Source: Cryoendolithus antarcticus (taxonomy: Eukaryota > Ascomycota > Dothideomycetes > Cladosporiales > Cladosporiaceae). From it: a stretch of 64,000 nt of DNA. Shown one piece after another: positions 30,097-41,753 of the stretch. A program made the translations under genes and the position numbers. The stretch's first letter is position 1, and every line of letters starts with the position of its first letter. The notes beneath the pieces were generated by a model. That model saw nothing but the letters and a program-made list of their open reading frames with translations. It made no database searches and was not told the DNA's origin. The DNA is taken from positions 620,001 through 684,000 of the forward strand of contig NAJO01000028.1 of assembly GCA_002077065.1 (NCBI GenBank), given 5' to 3'.

Positions 30097-32749
30097 TCAT
30101 TTCTTCCAAGCAGTCATAAGCTGACCAGCCGTGCCCAAATTGCCCTGCGATGCCTCCATACCAATAATATCCGTCGCGATAGGCTTGATACCATTCCACA
30201 CGCCATTCGCAACAACAGCAAAACCCCAAGCACCGTTCGCATTGGCCACGACGCCAATCCGCTTGTCTTCCATCTCGGCCAATGTCACCGCTCGTTTGAG
30301 GCCGCCAGCACGAGGATCATCTACGATTGGACTCTCGGCAGGCTGTAGACGCTGACCAAGCTCCCTCACTACGTTGCTCTGGAGCATATCTGGGGCGTCG
30401 AAGTGTGCGGCAGCTAAGCCTTTGGCGCTCAGTTGCGTCTTCACGATTTCAGTCTCTGCTGGGTGGGTGAAGCAGTAAGCGCCCAGTGCGAGGAGGATCA
30501 CAGCGACGACGTAGAGCAGCTTCAAGCCCAAGAGGAGACTCAGAGGCGCTATCGGCACTCTGGCGGCCCCGATGGTGCTGTTACGCACTTGCTCGATGAC
30601 GTTTGCTTGCGTGTCCATCGTACCGGCAGTCAAGGCTAGTGCTGCATTGGCCCATCCGTCTGCGAAGACATCAGCCAGGTCTCTCGAGGTGTTCTGCAGC
30701 GCTGCCAAGCTAGCAATTGACGCGAGAGCGTTCGCAGCTGGATCAAGATGGAAGCCAAAAGGCGCACTGATATAGCCACCCATCTCCGGATTTGACACTT
30801 CCGCGTCAAACGTGTGGATGGAGCCGTTCGCCCAAGCATAAGTGACGTTGTAGACCGTGGCAAGGCATTGAACGATCCATTGGGTGTTATAGCCGATGCT
30901 AGCCCGGTAGATCTCCGTATCGTTAAGTAGTGGATTGTCGATCACGCCAGTGTTAGGGTCAAACGCAGGGTAGCCGGTCGCCCAGGTGGCAAAATGCAGC
31001 GGGTTCTGAGCGTGCAGATACTGAGTATCCAAGTTTCTCTGTAAAGACTCTATCTGCGCCATTGTCAACCGAGTGTCATAGCTTGTGCCGTTATTAGTCA
31101 TCAGAATGTGAAGCTCCTCAGTGCTGTAGACGCGCTTGCCAACCCGGTCGGTCAAATTAGCGTTCGTGGAGAAGGCGAAGCCGATCAGTGGTCTGCCTTC
31201 TTCAACGTTGGCACTGTCGTTAGTGATATCGTTGTGGGTCTCAGGTGTCGCATCGAGCGTTTGCGCTTCTCCAGGAAAGGTGAAGTTCGCCTGGAAGCCG
31301 GGAGTGCATGAAAAGTTGTTCTTATAGACCCCAGCGCTATCTAACACCATCGGCCATTGCGCGCTGTCCACACAATGGCTCGTGATCGGCTTGCATTGCG
31401 TCGTGATGCCGAAGGTATGTGCTTTGAAGTCAAGCTTTGCGTCTGCTCGTTTGTCGGCGAGGTAGTGATATGTCAGCCCATCCTTGTCCGTGTAGTTTGA
31501 GATGGTCGTGATCGCCGAGTGACCGAGCATGGTGCGGGCAGACTCGTCTGGCCCTGCCAGCGTGGCAATGATCCCGCTTGTGTCGGTAGCACCGTAGCGC
31601 AGATTACAACTGAGCCACTGAATTCCAGTCATCGCTTCAAATCCACCGGGTCCATCGGAGCACTGAAGCGCGGACAATGCTCTTCCAAAAGCGCTGACTC
31701 GCGAGGTCGTATTGTAGAGCTGCGTTACGATCGCGGGCGTGGTTGCAATACCAAACCATGTATCGACGAGCGGGATCATAAGTCTAAAGATCGATAGGTC
31801 AGCGCGGATCTAGATTAGGCTCATCTGCATCTCTCTGAAGCTTCGTGAGACAGGTATTGCTTTTGTAGACCTGGCTGCGATGACAGACAGCTCAGCCGTA
31901 GCAGCCGAGAGAGACTCGTTCGAACGTAACATTGATCGCATTGTCTCTCACTCATGTCGCATGCCAAACAACAGCAGTGGATGTAATGAAAGCAGCACAG
32001 GGACGTCTCTAAGTTCTCGGGAAAAGATACACTTACCCTAGAATTGTGATCATGAACAGCGCCGTAAATGCCATCGGTATGGGATCGGCCAGCTTCCTCT
32101 TGTGTTGATAGCGGTGGAGCAAAGTATCCTTCAATGGCTCCAAGCTATTCCCACCCAGCAATCCGATGAGCAGCGTCAATTGCTGTGGACTCGGTAAATC
32201 TACGCCCTCGCCACGTTGTGACTTGACAATAATCCGTCGAGCCGCAAAGAACGCGACAAGAGCCATGATGGAGCTAGTCAGGTACGGAATGACACGACTA
32301 GTCCACGATGCAATGGTCGTAATCGTCGAAGGATTGCGCTGCGTATATAGAGCGGGTCCAGCCATGTGCCGCCAATCATATATCATTTCCGTGACGTTCA
32401 AGTCGCGCTGCGCAGTTGTCGCCTGGATGTAGAACTCGGGCCAGCCATGCTGAGTCTTGACCTGTTTGCTGAGTATGAACCAGATGAGCACCGCCGAGAT
32501 CACAATGACGGGTATACATGGCAAGGCCACGCCGCAGACGATGGTCCAGATGGCTTTTGCAAGGTCGCGATCGGGTTTGGCGAATGCTGCTTCATTGTCT
32601 TTAATGAGGGTGTCGTCCTCGCCTGGCACCGCTGTTATTTTTGATGTGACGCCAGATTTCTCTGGCTGATTAGAAATCTTGTCTTCATAGGGAGTTCCAT
32701 CCGGGTGGATTTGAGAGGTAGCTCCCACTTTCTCGAATCTCGAGTCCAT
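30097..32749 (-). CDS. Large multi-pass membrane protein with glycosylated ectodomain, unknown function
   Basis: Exons 32749-32037 and 31783-30097 encode 799 residues. The 253 nt intron (GTAAGT...TTAG) joins MITILG to LMIPLVDTWFGI in frame. The layout is a polar N terminus of about 75 residues, TM1 (IVCGVALPCIPVIVISAVLI) and a loop. TM2 (VIPYLTSSIMALVAFFAA) and TM3 across the splice junction follow. Then comes a region of about 430 residues with many Asn-x-Ser/Thr sites and scattered Cys, probably outside the cell. TM4 (LLGLKLLYVVAVILLALGAY) leads into a cytosolic tail. I do not recognise a characterised family; it looks like one of the fungal-specific integral membrane proteins. The frame extends to an upstream ATG (32803), but 32749 has the better context (GGCCATGG). 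Confidence 0.65.
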
Positions 32750-33622
32750 GGCCAAAACCGAAATGCAAACTGATACAGGCGAGAAAGAGACGTGCCCGTT
32801 CACCTACCTGAGAACCTAACTCTCCGACCCATATCAGAATTTGCTCTACATGCCGACCACCGGAGCTGAGGGGCCATTGCTTCTGCTTGGTGTGCCCGTT
32901 GGCACGAGAGCACGCAAAATCGCGGTTTTGTCTCGAGATCAAACGGTGAATGGGCGCGGCTAGCCCAGCGCCACAGGGTCCCAGAAGCGCACGCGGGAGC
33001 TGAACGGTGCAGTAGACTTTACGGATCTGGCGAAGATCAAGCCACGAACCAAATAGCCGAGTGTTCCCGCGGTCGAGTCCTTGTTTCCATTGGGATATAG
33101 TCTGAGACCAGACTTTCCACTGTGGCGCTGTTCTGCCGAGGATCTTGTTGAAGCTGTTGCCAGATACGTGCTCAGCATCTCATTCGCCACTTGGATCCCG
33201 CGGTGCCTGCCCCTTCTGAGACACGACTTCCGAATCCGGCCTTGGCGATTTGCAGGTGAAGTGATGTCCATAGTGCCGACCTACATAACCCTCGCCAGTA
33301 GTCAGCGCATTGATGTGGTTGCTTACAAGACTTCCAGAAGGGTAAGGAGGCAGCGTCCAGTACAGCACACAAGCATTGGCATGTCATTGCTTGGTTGAGC
33401 ACGGGTGATGGAGGTGAAGGAGTGTCGTCACCACGCCGCTTGCCTGGCACCACACGCATCTCGCCAAAAACTTCACGTGCAAGTGACGTGCAATACGCCT
33501 CGTTGACGCGCGGAGGACAAGATGATGACCACCTTGTGCTATATTCCTCGCTCTCTGTAAGTCTTCGTCCTGTATCACTCTCCTAACTTCCTCCATCCTG
33601 CTCTCCACAGTGAAACACAAGA
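32750..33622. promoter_or_regulatory. Divergent promoter region between the large membrane protein and DUF1769 genes
   Basis: Both neighbours start here, in opposite directions, over 873 bases. A donor-like GTAAGT at 33556 and an acceptor-like CCACAG ending at 33610 precede the DUF1769 start codon, so a 5'-untranslated intron is possible. Otherwise nothing specific is seen. Confidence 0.4.
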
Positions 33623-34951
33623 ATGGCTTCCCTCATCAAAGACAAGCTGAAGTCAGCCACCGGCCATAATGCAGCAGAAGACGCCGAAGCGAAGCGCGAA
33701 GCGGACAAGTATCGTCTCCAGGTCACGGCGGGAGGCAGCTACGACAAAGCTACTCACCGCCCAGTAGCCGTCAACACCGGCGAGGCAACTTACTTCGAGA
33801 ACAAGCATCTCCGTGGGAAGGTCCAGGTGCGCATACGCAATTTCCAAGGTCTACCCTCGACATCCCCATCTTCAAGTCCTTACTTCGAAGACCCGCATCA
33901 CGCAAAAGACCAGTACAGTCTTGCCTTCAGCTTTGTGCCGAAGCATGATATTCCCTCACTGAACGCAGTATGGGGAAATGACTTTGATCACCCAGTCCGA
34001 GATCGCTTGCCACCTGGGTTCAACACTGCCTTCAAGATCGTGAAGGACTTCATTGACCCAGGACTGAGCTGCGACGCATATGCCGACGAGCCATGGCTAT
34101 ATGGCCCAGCGCTGAGCTCATGGTTTGCGCTCGTAGTTGGCGACAAGATCGGACAAGACGCCGACTTCCCAGCACCGCGCGAAAATGCCGCCATGGAAGA
34201 AGGTGGCCAAGGATCAGGAAGCGAGGTCAGACAGCACCTAGGTCTGCCCGAGAACAACGAGAAGAGACGGAAACACTTTCTTTCCGCCGCGCATCGCGAA
34301 AGCTTCACCTTCGAGAATGGCAGACTATACCAAGCAGACTTCTACAACCCGTATCTGGACTTTGGCAACTTTTCACTCAAGCTACCGGGTTTCTCGCTGA
34401 AGGTCATCAAGTATGTCGACGAGAAGAGCCATTGTCTGAGATATGTGTTTAAAGACCGGGAGAGCGGAGAGGTGTATATGAATGTCAACTTTGAGCTATT
34501 GATGGGGAAGGAGGTGGATGATGCGTTGGCGCGAGAGAAGAGTGGAATGCGGACAAGTCAAGTCAGGGCAGGTGCAGTGGAAGGAGTCGAAGAACAGAGC
34601 CAGGCTGGCGCTATGAAGGAGAATACCAGCGACTCTGCACCGAAGGCGCCGCAACAGCACTCCACCAATGTCAATGGCGTCGCCGAAATCTCTCAGCCGG
34701 GCAGCGTTACGAAGTATGCCGCACCAACAGATGCACGAGAAGCACCTCGGGTGGCCAACGTCACCGAATCGACCCCTGACACATTTCCGAATTTAACTGA
34801 TTGTAGAAGCGCGCCTGACGCGGCAGTCAGCACGCCGGAGGCCTCAGTGCAGAACACCGCACCCGACAACGACCAAGTGAGCGAGATCAGCGAACTCTTA
34901 CAAGCATCTGCGACCAGTGATCGTCGCTCTGATGCGCGTGGTATACTGTGA
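33623..34951 (+). CDS. DUF1769 (Duc1-like) protein
   Basis: This single-exon gene encodes 442 residues. The DUF1769 signature is plain: YSLAFSFVPKHDIPSLNAVW, NDFDHPVRDRLPPGF and AFKIVKDFIDPGL, then DEPWLYGPALSSWF. A second block (YQADFYNPYLDFGNFSLKLP and LRYVFKDRESGEVY) lies after a short insert. In fission yeast the family member Duc1 is cortical and binds phosphoinositides. A role at the plasma membrane or ER-plasma membrane contact is therefore possible here but only inferred. The last about 140 residues are low-complexity, rich in Ser, Ala, Thr and Glu, and not conserved-looking. Confidence 0.8.
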   Translation: MASLIKDKLKSATGHNAAEDAEAKREADKYRLQVTAGGSYDKATHRPVAVNTGEATYFENKHLRGKVQVRIRNFQGLPSTSPSSSPYFEDPHHAKDQYSLAFSFVPKHDIPSLNAVWGNDFDHPVRDRLPPGFNTAFKIVKDFIDPGLSCDAYADEPWLYGPALSSWFALVVGDKIGQDADFPAPRENAAMEEGGQGSGSEVRQHLGLPENNEKRRKHFLSAAHRESFTFENGRLYQADFYNPYLDFGNFSLKLPGFSLKVIKYVDEKSHCLRYVFKDRESGEVYMNVNFELLMGKEVDDALAREKSGMRTSQVRAGAVEGVEEQSQAGAMKENTSDSAPKAPQQHSTNVNGVAEISQPGSVTKYAAPTDAREAPRVANVTESTPDTFPNLTDCRSAPDAAVSTPEASVQNTAPDNDQVSEISELLQASATSDRRSDARGIL

Positions 34952-35065
34952 ACGAATCGTATACGATATATGCGATGCTGCACGCTAAGAGTGAACGCCT
35001 CGACGAAATACAATAACCTACAATACCCGCTCGGACCTGGCTTCCTGAAACCCCAGGCAACGCAC

Positions 35066-35866
35066 TCACAACCACTTCTTGTTCCCAAACTGGCTAATAA
35101 ACGCACCGCCCTGCGTCTCCACAGTAGCCTTCCCAATAACTTCCATCTGCAGTCTCACGCTCTGCTCAGGCGTGATTGGCCCAGCAAAGTGCGGCGCATA
35201 CGTCCCGAACTTCTGGCCCATCTCACCCATGATAGCTTGATCTTGGCTGCTAGGCACGTTTCTACCTTCCGGCGTGTCGACGAGCCCAGGACTCAAGCTG
35301 AAGAACAGGATCCCCTCGCTCTTGCCGAGCGAGGCGTGATATTTGGCTACGAGCATATTCGTGGCTGCTTTAGAGGTGGAGTAGACACCTGTCATGTACA
35401 AGTCGTACTCGACTGTCAGGTCGATGTCTGCGAGGCCGGTGGAGATGGTGACGACTTTCTTGAGGGCTCCTTTGCGGATGAGAGGGAGGAAGGCGTTGAT
35501 TGTCAGGGCTACACTGGTGACGTTCGTTGAGAAGGACTTGCTGAACTCGTGGGAAAGCTCCTCAGGTGAGAAGTCTTCAAGCTTCTTGAGTGGAGAGTCG
35601 ACGTAGGCTGCGTTGTTGATCAAGACATCTAGGCTGCCGCCTGTGATGGCTGCGGTCTCCTTGGCGGCGGCTTGCAGAATTGAGGCGTCGGTTATGTCGG
35701 CTTGGATGAAATGGATCTTGTCTTTGAGCTCGGAGGGGACTTTTGCTTCGGAGGCTTCTTTGTTGCGCACAAGACCGATCACTGTGTTGTCGGCGATGCT
35801 GGCGAGGTGGATGACGAAGGCTAGGCCAAGTCCCCTAGACGCGCCGGTGACTAGATAGGACGGCAT
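35066..35866 (-). CDS. Short-chain dehydrogenase/reductase
   Basis: This single exon encodes 266 residues, the usual length for a classical SDR. The cofactor motif TGASRGLG lies at residues 7-14, NNAA at 84-87 and the catalytic Ser at about 142. The catalytic pair is Tyr162 and Lys166 (YSTSK). It reduces or oxidises a carbonyl/alcohol using NAD(P)(H), but the substrate is unknown. Only 114 bases separate its stop codon from that of the convergent DUF1769 gene. It could belong with the RTA1/quercetinase group to the right, but a 2.7 kb gap lies between. Confidence 0.9.
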   Translation of the reverse strand: MPSYLVTGASRGLGLAFVIHLASIADNTVIGLVRNKEASEAKVPSELKDKIHFIQADITDASILQAAAKETAAITGGSLDVLINNAAYVDSPLKKLEDFSPEELSHEFSKSFSTNVTSVALTINAFLPLIRKGALKKVVTISTGLADIDLTVEYDLYMTGVYSTSKAATNMLVAKYHASLGKSEGILFFSLSPGLVDTPEGRNVPSSQDQAIMGEMGQKFGTYAPHFAGPITPEQSVRLQMEVIGKATVETQGGAFISQFGNKKWL

Positions 35867-38537
35867 TGTGATATTATGGTGGCTGAGGGATTGCTAGATG
35901 AGAAGTCGACTGATGAACGTGTTAAGCTGGATTGCTTGACTGGAGGTCGAGTGATGAGGAGTCCAGTGATGAGGGTGTCGAGGACTTGGATGATGCGTAT
36001 GGCGAGAAACCTAAAGCACCTCAGATCGCATTTTGTATTCCTCACTCCTGCCTGCAGTCCAGTCAACCGGCTTCATGTTATTGCGTTTCCGTTCTCACTA
36101 CACGACACAGATGACCAATCTCGTACTTGGCGGAACGAAGCTCAGCTTACTTGGCATGCAGCATTATGCATCCAATTAGCAATCCAGACGCGCACAATTC
36201 CGCACTACCACTCTATACAGCACGCCGGCTCGATTTGCTTACATGTATCGCTGTTCGGACCTACGCGCGCTTAGAAGCATTCTGATGTGTGCTGCTTGAA
36301 TGCAGCTCTTGGTCGAACGTCCTGTCTCGCGCAGCAAGTCCACCGCCTCGACTCTAGGATCTCCACCGTGCATTGTGAATGACGGCTGAGCGGTCGCCTC
36401 ATGATAGCAAGAACTCTTAGTAGCAGCCAGTATACACCTGCGAATCCAGATCGCATGCCATGCTAAAAGCCACGCCTGGGAAGACGCCACAGCGACCTCG
36501 ATAGTTGAGACGATCGCTGCTAGCTTCGCCCCTGCGTATTTGGCAGGTCCTTGGACTCCAGAGCCCGCAATATAGCCAGATTCGTAACAGCATGCATCGT
36601 TCACTGACTAGCAGGCAGTCTTCTGGGCAAAATCCTCCATCGGCTTCACTAATGGCGTGTTCTCCATCAGCAGTACGCGCCCCTGGATCGGCGAAAGCCG
36701 GCAACACAGGGTATTCACAAAGTCTACGGCGTGCCGAAGTACTGTGTCGGGAACGTGTTGTGGGCTCTTGGAGTAGCTCGAAATATGCATGTTGCATATC
36801 GATCAACACATCAACGGGTCTATTCCCTCCAGTGGTGAATTACCTTTGGCTGTCGTAAGTAATCCGCGCGGTGCTAGATCGTCCGATCGAATCAGAGGGT
36901 CGCAAGAGCTCGGACATTGGAACAGTCGTAGCTCGTATCAAGATCAAGAAGACTATCTGCAGAAGTATCTATACAGCCATGGGTAACTTTGTTACAACCA
37001 ACGAGGCGGGATTAACTTTGTGCTTCGAATACGAGCGTTCGGGAGTGATCGCGCACTGGTAGGAGAATGCTCACCTCGGCGGGAGACGATACCCATCACA
37101 TACACTTCGTCCATGAACATATCAGATCCAAGGCTGGTGTCGTGCCCAGCGCTCACGGCGCTTCAAACCTAGCGCCCAACGACGGCACACCATTCGGTGT
37201 CGAAATCGTAAACTGGGCAGCGGCATACGAAAGTAATACCTAGCAAGGTCCAGAGCTACCTTGAAGGAAGCATGGCAGGACAATTGATGAGGAATCGGGC
37301 CCTTGGCGCTGGAGAGAGGACTGGCAGCGTGCTCGAATCACGTGGACGTGAGGGATCATCCTTACAGTATCAATGCGCACATAGCTCACATCCTATTCGT
37401 CACAGACTTCGGGCCACGCCTACGTGGTCGCACGCAAGGCCGGGCACAGGGCAAGTAGCGATTGCTTGCTCCGCAGTTAAATGATTTTGTCAGTGCTCGT
37501 CCCAACCCGTGGGTCATATCACTATCATCGACCATCTGCATTAGAAGGTGCTGACAGCTGTCCCGATCGTATACCACTGCAACACGGCATACTGCAGCCC
37601 ATACCTTGCAACAGGTCAGTGCAAACGCTGCAACGGGCGAGGGCTCCTCTCGCCAATTCTACACGTTCGCAGGAATTTCCTATCTGAGTCTAGGCTCTTT
37701 TCTATGAGCAGCAAGATTACTGAGCCAGCTCGGGTAAAATGTGAGCTCGACACAATTGCTCAGTCAATTCGTTTTTACTTCCCCTCCCATCAAGGGGAAC
37801 GCGATCGGAAACCCTGGGCTAGCTCTGTCATCGAATTGCATAACTGCAGTCGATCATGAATGATGATACAGATATCGGTCTACGCTGGAATGTCTGCGTG
37901 CGCAACACTTGGGACTCATTGCTTACCGACGCCTGCTGGGGTTACTGTACAGTGCAACATACTCTCCGTATTACAAGGTTGCTACGTTCACGAAGGCTTG
38001 CACTGCAACCCTGGTGGCCCTCGATCGCTGGAATGATCGCTCCTCTGCTGAGAGCTGCATCTCGGCTCGTCTAGAGTGGCTTGTGGAGTGGCCCAACAAC
38101 TTTTGTTCCTTTCCAGGCCGAGTGACTAGTCCTTGAGCCGCGTGGGCGTATCGGCGGGCCAAGATTCCGAGTCCTGTTCCACGGTGACATTCACTCGGCG
38201 CTCCGTGGACCGCTAAATACGCAGCACAGGAATGTCTGGGTCGTTCGTTCGCCAATGTGGACTAAGGGAATTGTCTGACAAACCTTGTCTATCCTGATTT
38301 GGGAATAGTTGCGATGGCTAAGTATGCGCTGAGTAAGGCCAATGCACAATGCAAGACGGACGCAACGACTGCGCCTAGCTCTGCCGCTGTGATAGCAAAA
38401 TGCTCTCGATTCTGCCTGTTGGCCTAAGCTGTATATATTGACAAACCGACTGACTTTCGCTAACCACCAGAAGCGTTCTGCATCGCAAGACCTCATCGAC
38501 TTGCTTCGACCACTCCTACGATCTATTCCTTGTGAAC
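35867..38537. other. 2.7 kb stretch without a confident gene
   Basis: Many short open frames exist on both strands, none with a recognisable domain. The most protein-like piece is a 58-codon frame on the plus strand at 37067-37243 (starting MLTSAGDDTHH). It follows another short frame on the same strand that ends at 37062, in a different phase. On the minus strand 36608-36790 also reads fairly naturally. These could be exons or remnants of a decayed gene. No transposon ends, terminal repeats or AT-rich mutated blocks were noticed. Confidence 0.35.
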
Positions 38538-39609
38538 ATGACCGTGGATCCATACCTAAACTGCAATCGCACCATCGACTCGACACTATGCACGCTCGAT
38601 ACATGCTGCCTTGCTCAATCGCATTTCAACTACCTCCCGAGCTTTGGGGGTAATGCCTTCTTCGCTGCTTTCTTTGGCATTATCTTGATCCTTCAGCTCG
38701 GATTTGGCCTTCTTCACAAGACACGAGGATTTTTGATTGGCATGGTGGTTGGTCTCGCTCTTGAGATCGTGGGCTATGCTTGTCGTGTACTCATACACAA
38801 TCAGCCGTTCCAGGATAACCCTTTCCTGATGTCAGTATAGTTCAGATCCTCGAGGTACAGCACTGACTCCTCACAGCTACCTCATAACCCTGACAATCGC
38901 TCCCGTTTTCCTGACTGCCGCCATTTATCTCTCTCTTACGCGCATCATTGCTTTATACGGCACGACACTCTCGCGCTTTCGTCCTGCGACAATCGCCTGT
39001 AGCTTCATCGCCTCCGACTTCCTCTCCCTCGTCCTACAGGCTGCCGGAGGTGCCATCGCCGATACGTCCAATACAGATGCTGGTACCCGCATGGGAGCCA
39101 ACATCATGGTCGCTGGCCTCGTGCTACAGGCAATTAGTCTGACGGCCTTCATCGCTGTGGCTGGAGACTTCGCCTGGGCATGCCATCGTCGTAGTCATGA
39201 GCTGAACACCAACGATACATACCTTCGTACTCGCAGGCGAGGCTTATTCAAGGCATTTCTCGTCGCGCTTCTCCTCGCAACAACCGCCATCTTGATACGC
39301 TCTATTTTTCGTGCTGCTGAACTCTGGGGTGGATTCAAAGGCTCGCTCTGGAACGACGAGATTGCGTTCATGGTGCTCGATGGCGCGATGATTGCAATCG
39401 CCGCCATCTGTCTAACGGTGTTCCACCCCGGGCCAGCCTTTAGAGGTCTCTGGAAGGAGACTAGTTGGACATTCAGAAGGAATCCACCTCTTGCCAGCAA
39501 GCCTGCTCATCGTCGGTGGTCCTTCGGCAAGACGATATGGACACCTGGGAAGGATAAGAACACCTCCGAGACAGCAACCGTGACCTTGGTCGACGTTTCC
39601 GGGGCTTGA
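38538..39609 (+). CDS. RTA1-like membrane protein (lipid-translocating exporter family)
   Basis: Exons 38538-38830 and 38877-39609 (intron 46 nt, GTCAGT...ACAG) encode 341 residues. Seven hydrophobic segments are visible, with family patterns LEIVGYACRVL near TM3, YLITLTIAPVFLTAAIYLSL across the splice junction, FIASDFLSLVLQAAGG and FRAAELWGG. RTA1-family proteins are plasma-membrane seven-helix proteins linked to resistance to aminocholesterol and sphingoid base toxicity. The N terminus contains several Cys residues before TM1. It lies upstream of a convergent quercetinase-like gene, which may point to a detoxification context. Confidence 0.9.
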
Positions 39610-40211
39610 CACCGAGGTCGGTGTCCGAAGAGAGGGGCAGACGCAATTGGCACGGTTTTGCAGGTATCTGGGCTGTGCGAGCCGGAGGATGAGGTACGTG
39701 AAACTGTACTTTGGGGCGATAGTCAGTCGTTGCGTGTAAGAAGTTCTCCGTCCGCAAGTAGTCGACCCACCAACTGAGCATGATCGCGAACTTCAGGACC
39801 CGGTATGATGGGGCCAAAAGCCCTGGTCCGACCGATGCATCGAGCATGAAATAGTGTAGGTTGTGTTCGCGTATAGAGAGATCCGATGGCAATTCTGCGT
39901 GCTATTCGACCACCTCTCAGTGGCTGAGGCGCGGTGCCAGCCTGTTGTATACTTCCCAGTCTCGAACATGCAGACAGAATACCTGACTGCTCTGTGTTCC
40001 ATCAAAATTGGAGTTGACATCATGGTCCATGCATTGCCGCGTAAATCGCAGAGTAAACGATTGAAGAGTTGATGGAGTATTCGCCACATAATGTTGATGC
40101 AAAAAGCTCATAGGATAGTTGACTAACGGCGATGGCCGCCAAAATCCTCTCCCTTGAACACCGCATCAGGTGACAAATCGACGCTCGTCCACAGGTATTT
40201 CACTCCCACCC
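39610..40211. other. Tail-to-tail intergenic region between RTA1-like and quercetinase-like genes
   Basis: Both flanking genes terminate here. The 602 bases contain only short frames with no support. Confidence 0.4.
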
Positions 40212-41365
40212 TCATCCAAAGTACGATGGAAATACCGCATACGCCCACTTCTCCGCATGCTCGATCAGATGGTGATTCAAGCCGTTGGACCCGCTCGCCC
40301 CTGCATACACCTTCGTAAAAGCAACCTCACTCCAGTACTGGAAGGTCGTCCCTCCCGGGATGAACGCTACATCCCCCGTGCTCATTGCTACGGTCTGACG
40401 CATCATTCGAATCATCATCACTCCCTCCAGCACTTGGAAGAAATGCGGCTGGTCATACACGTGCTGCACAATGGTCTCGTTCAACTGCCTTCGCCGCATC
40501 GCGATAGTACTCAGGGTGAAGTTGCCTGCAGACTGTGCTGCAGTAACCCTCGGCTGGATGACCTGACCACTAGCCCGGTGCAGATACTTCGGCGACCAGT
40601 TATTGGCAAGAAAGTATGGCTCTTCGCTATTCATTGGAGCTGAGGTAACGCCATTGTGCCAAGGAAGGCTGCGGTTAGTGGTGCCATTCGTGAAATTGAA
40701 ACTGAACTGGTCGTTGAAGACGGGAAAGACGTCGTATTTCGCGCCAACCGCAGCCGCGAATGTGGTTTCCAGGAAATGGGTGTGGATATCAGGCGCGAAT
40801 GGCGCCGAGGTAGGATCGACAAACGGCTCCGACACATTCCAGTAGAACTTCTCGAACCCGCCAGGGTAGATGAACGCCACGAGAGTGCTGTCGGGTTCTG
40901 TGAACGAGTATGAATGGTTTTGGTGAGTTGGCATACTGCCAAAGTCCTGCGTCGTGAGCATTCGGGCTTCGCCGTTAGCCCACAGCGTCACTTCGCCCTT
41001 GTAGCAGAAGAAGGTTTCGTGGAAGCGGGTATGATAGTGAGGCGGAGTCTGGTACAGATCCCCGTAACCAGAACGAATATCTGCAAGCCGTCAGTGACTT
41101 CACCCTAGTACTTCAAGTGGATTGAGCGCATACATGGTTGCGCATTCAGTTGGAGCAAGGAGAATGCACCCCCGGAAGACTCGTTGTTGATGGGCGCACG
41201 AATGACATCGTTGATCAGGACAACGGCCGGACCACTAAGATCGGGCAGGACGTACGGACGGACGAAGGATGGTGGCTCGGTAACCACAAGATTGGTAGAC
41301 TTGGTGACAGGATGTAGGACAGCTCCCGTCACAGTGACGAAGAGGGAGAGGAGTGACGCATACAT
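40212..41365 (-). CDS. Secreted quercetin 2,3-dioxygenase-like bicupin
   Basis: Exons 41365-41134 and 41080-40212 (intron 53 nt, GTATGC...GCAG) encode 366 residues. A signal peptide-like N terminus (MYASLLSLFVTVTGAVL) is followed by two cupin domains. The first has the metal motif around HYHTRFHE (H92, H94, E99), with a further His in the second cupin motif (H133 is the best candidate). Quercetinases of Aspergillus are secreted, copper-dependent and open the flavonol ring with release of CO. The second cupin (MSTGDVAFIPGGTTF) lacks an obvious ligand set, as in those enzymes. Several Asn-x-Ser/Thr sites suggest glycosylation. The activity could be on a related phenolic rather than quercetin. 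Confidence 0.8.
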
Positions 41366-41753
41366 ATTGAGTTGATGTCAACGACAAAGAGATGCATCGG
41401 GTTGCTCGACTATATACTGGCCATATGTCAGAGCGTGTCTATAGTGAGGATCAATCACTGGGTACTTGCACTACCTTCCTTGCCACATTACATAGCAGTG
41501 TGCACATTCGTGATAATTACCAATCTAGGGTTAGCGCGGATGCATGCAGCCCATGGCTTGTTCGTTATTGCGGACGAGTGACATTCATCCGTCACACCCC
41601 GGACACCAGGGCACTATCAAGGTCATACTCGTTCGTGTCCAGGCCGTTGACGTCCAGCGGGTAAATGGGATCGAAGGAGTACATATGACGGACAATCGGT
41701 GTGAGAGGCATTTCGAGCCGGCTCGGATCAAGACCTTCGTTCGGCCCGTTGCT
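41366..41753. promoter_or_regulatory. Divergent promoter between the quercetinase-like and membrane protein genes
   Basis: The 388 bases separate two divergent start codons, so co-regulation is possible. I identified no specific Zn2Cys6 site. Confidence 0.45.

Noticed and set aside
36239..36604. 121-codon minus-strand frame in the large gene-free gap
   Set aside because: Some Ala-rich helical look, but no domain, no support from neighbours and competing frames on the same strand.
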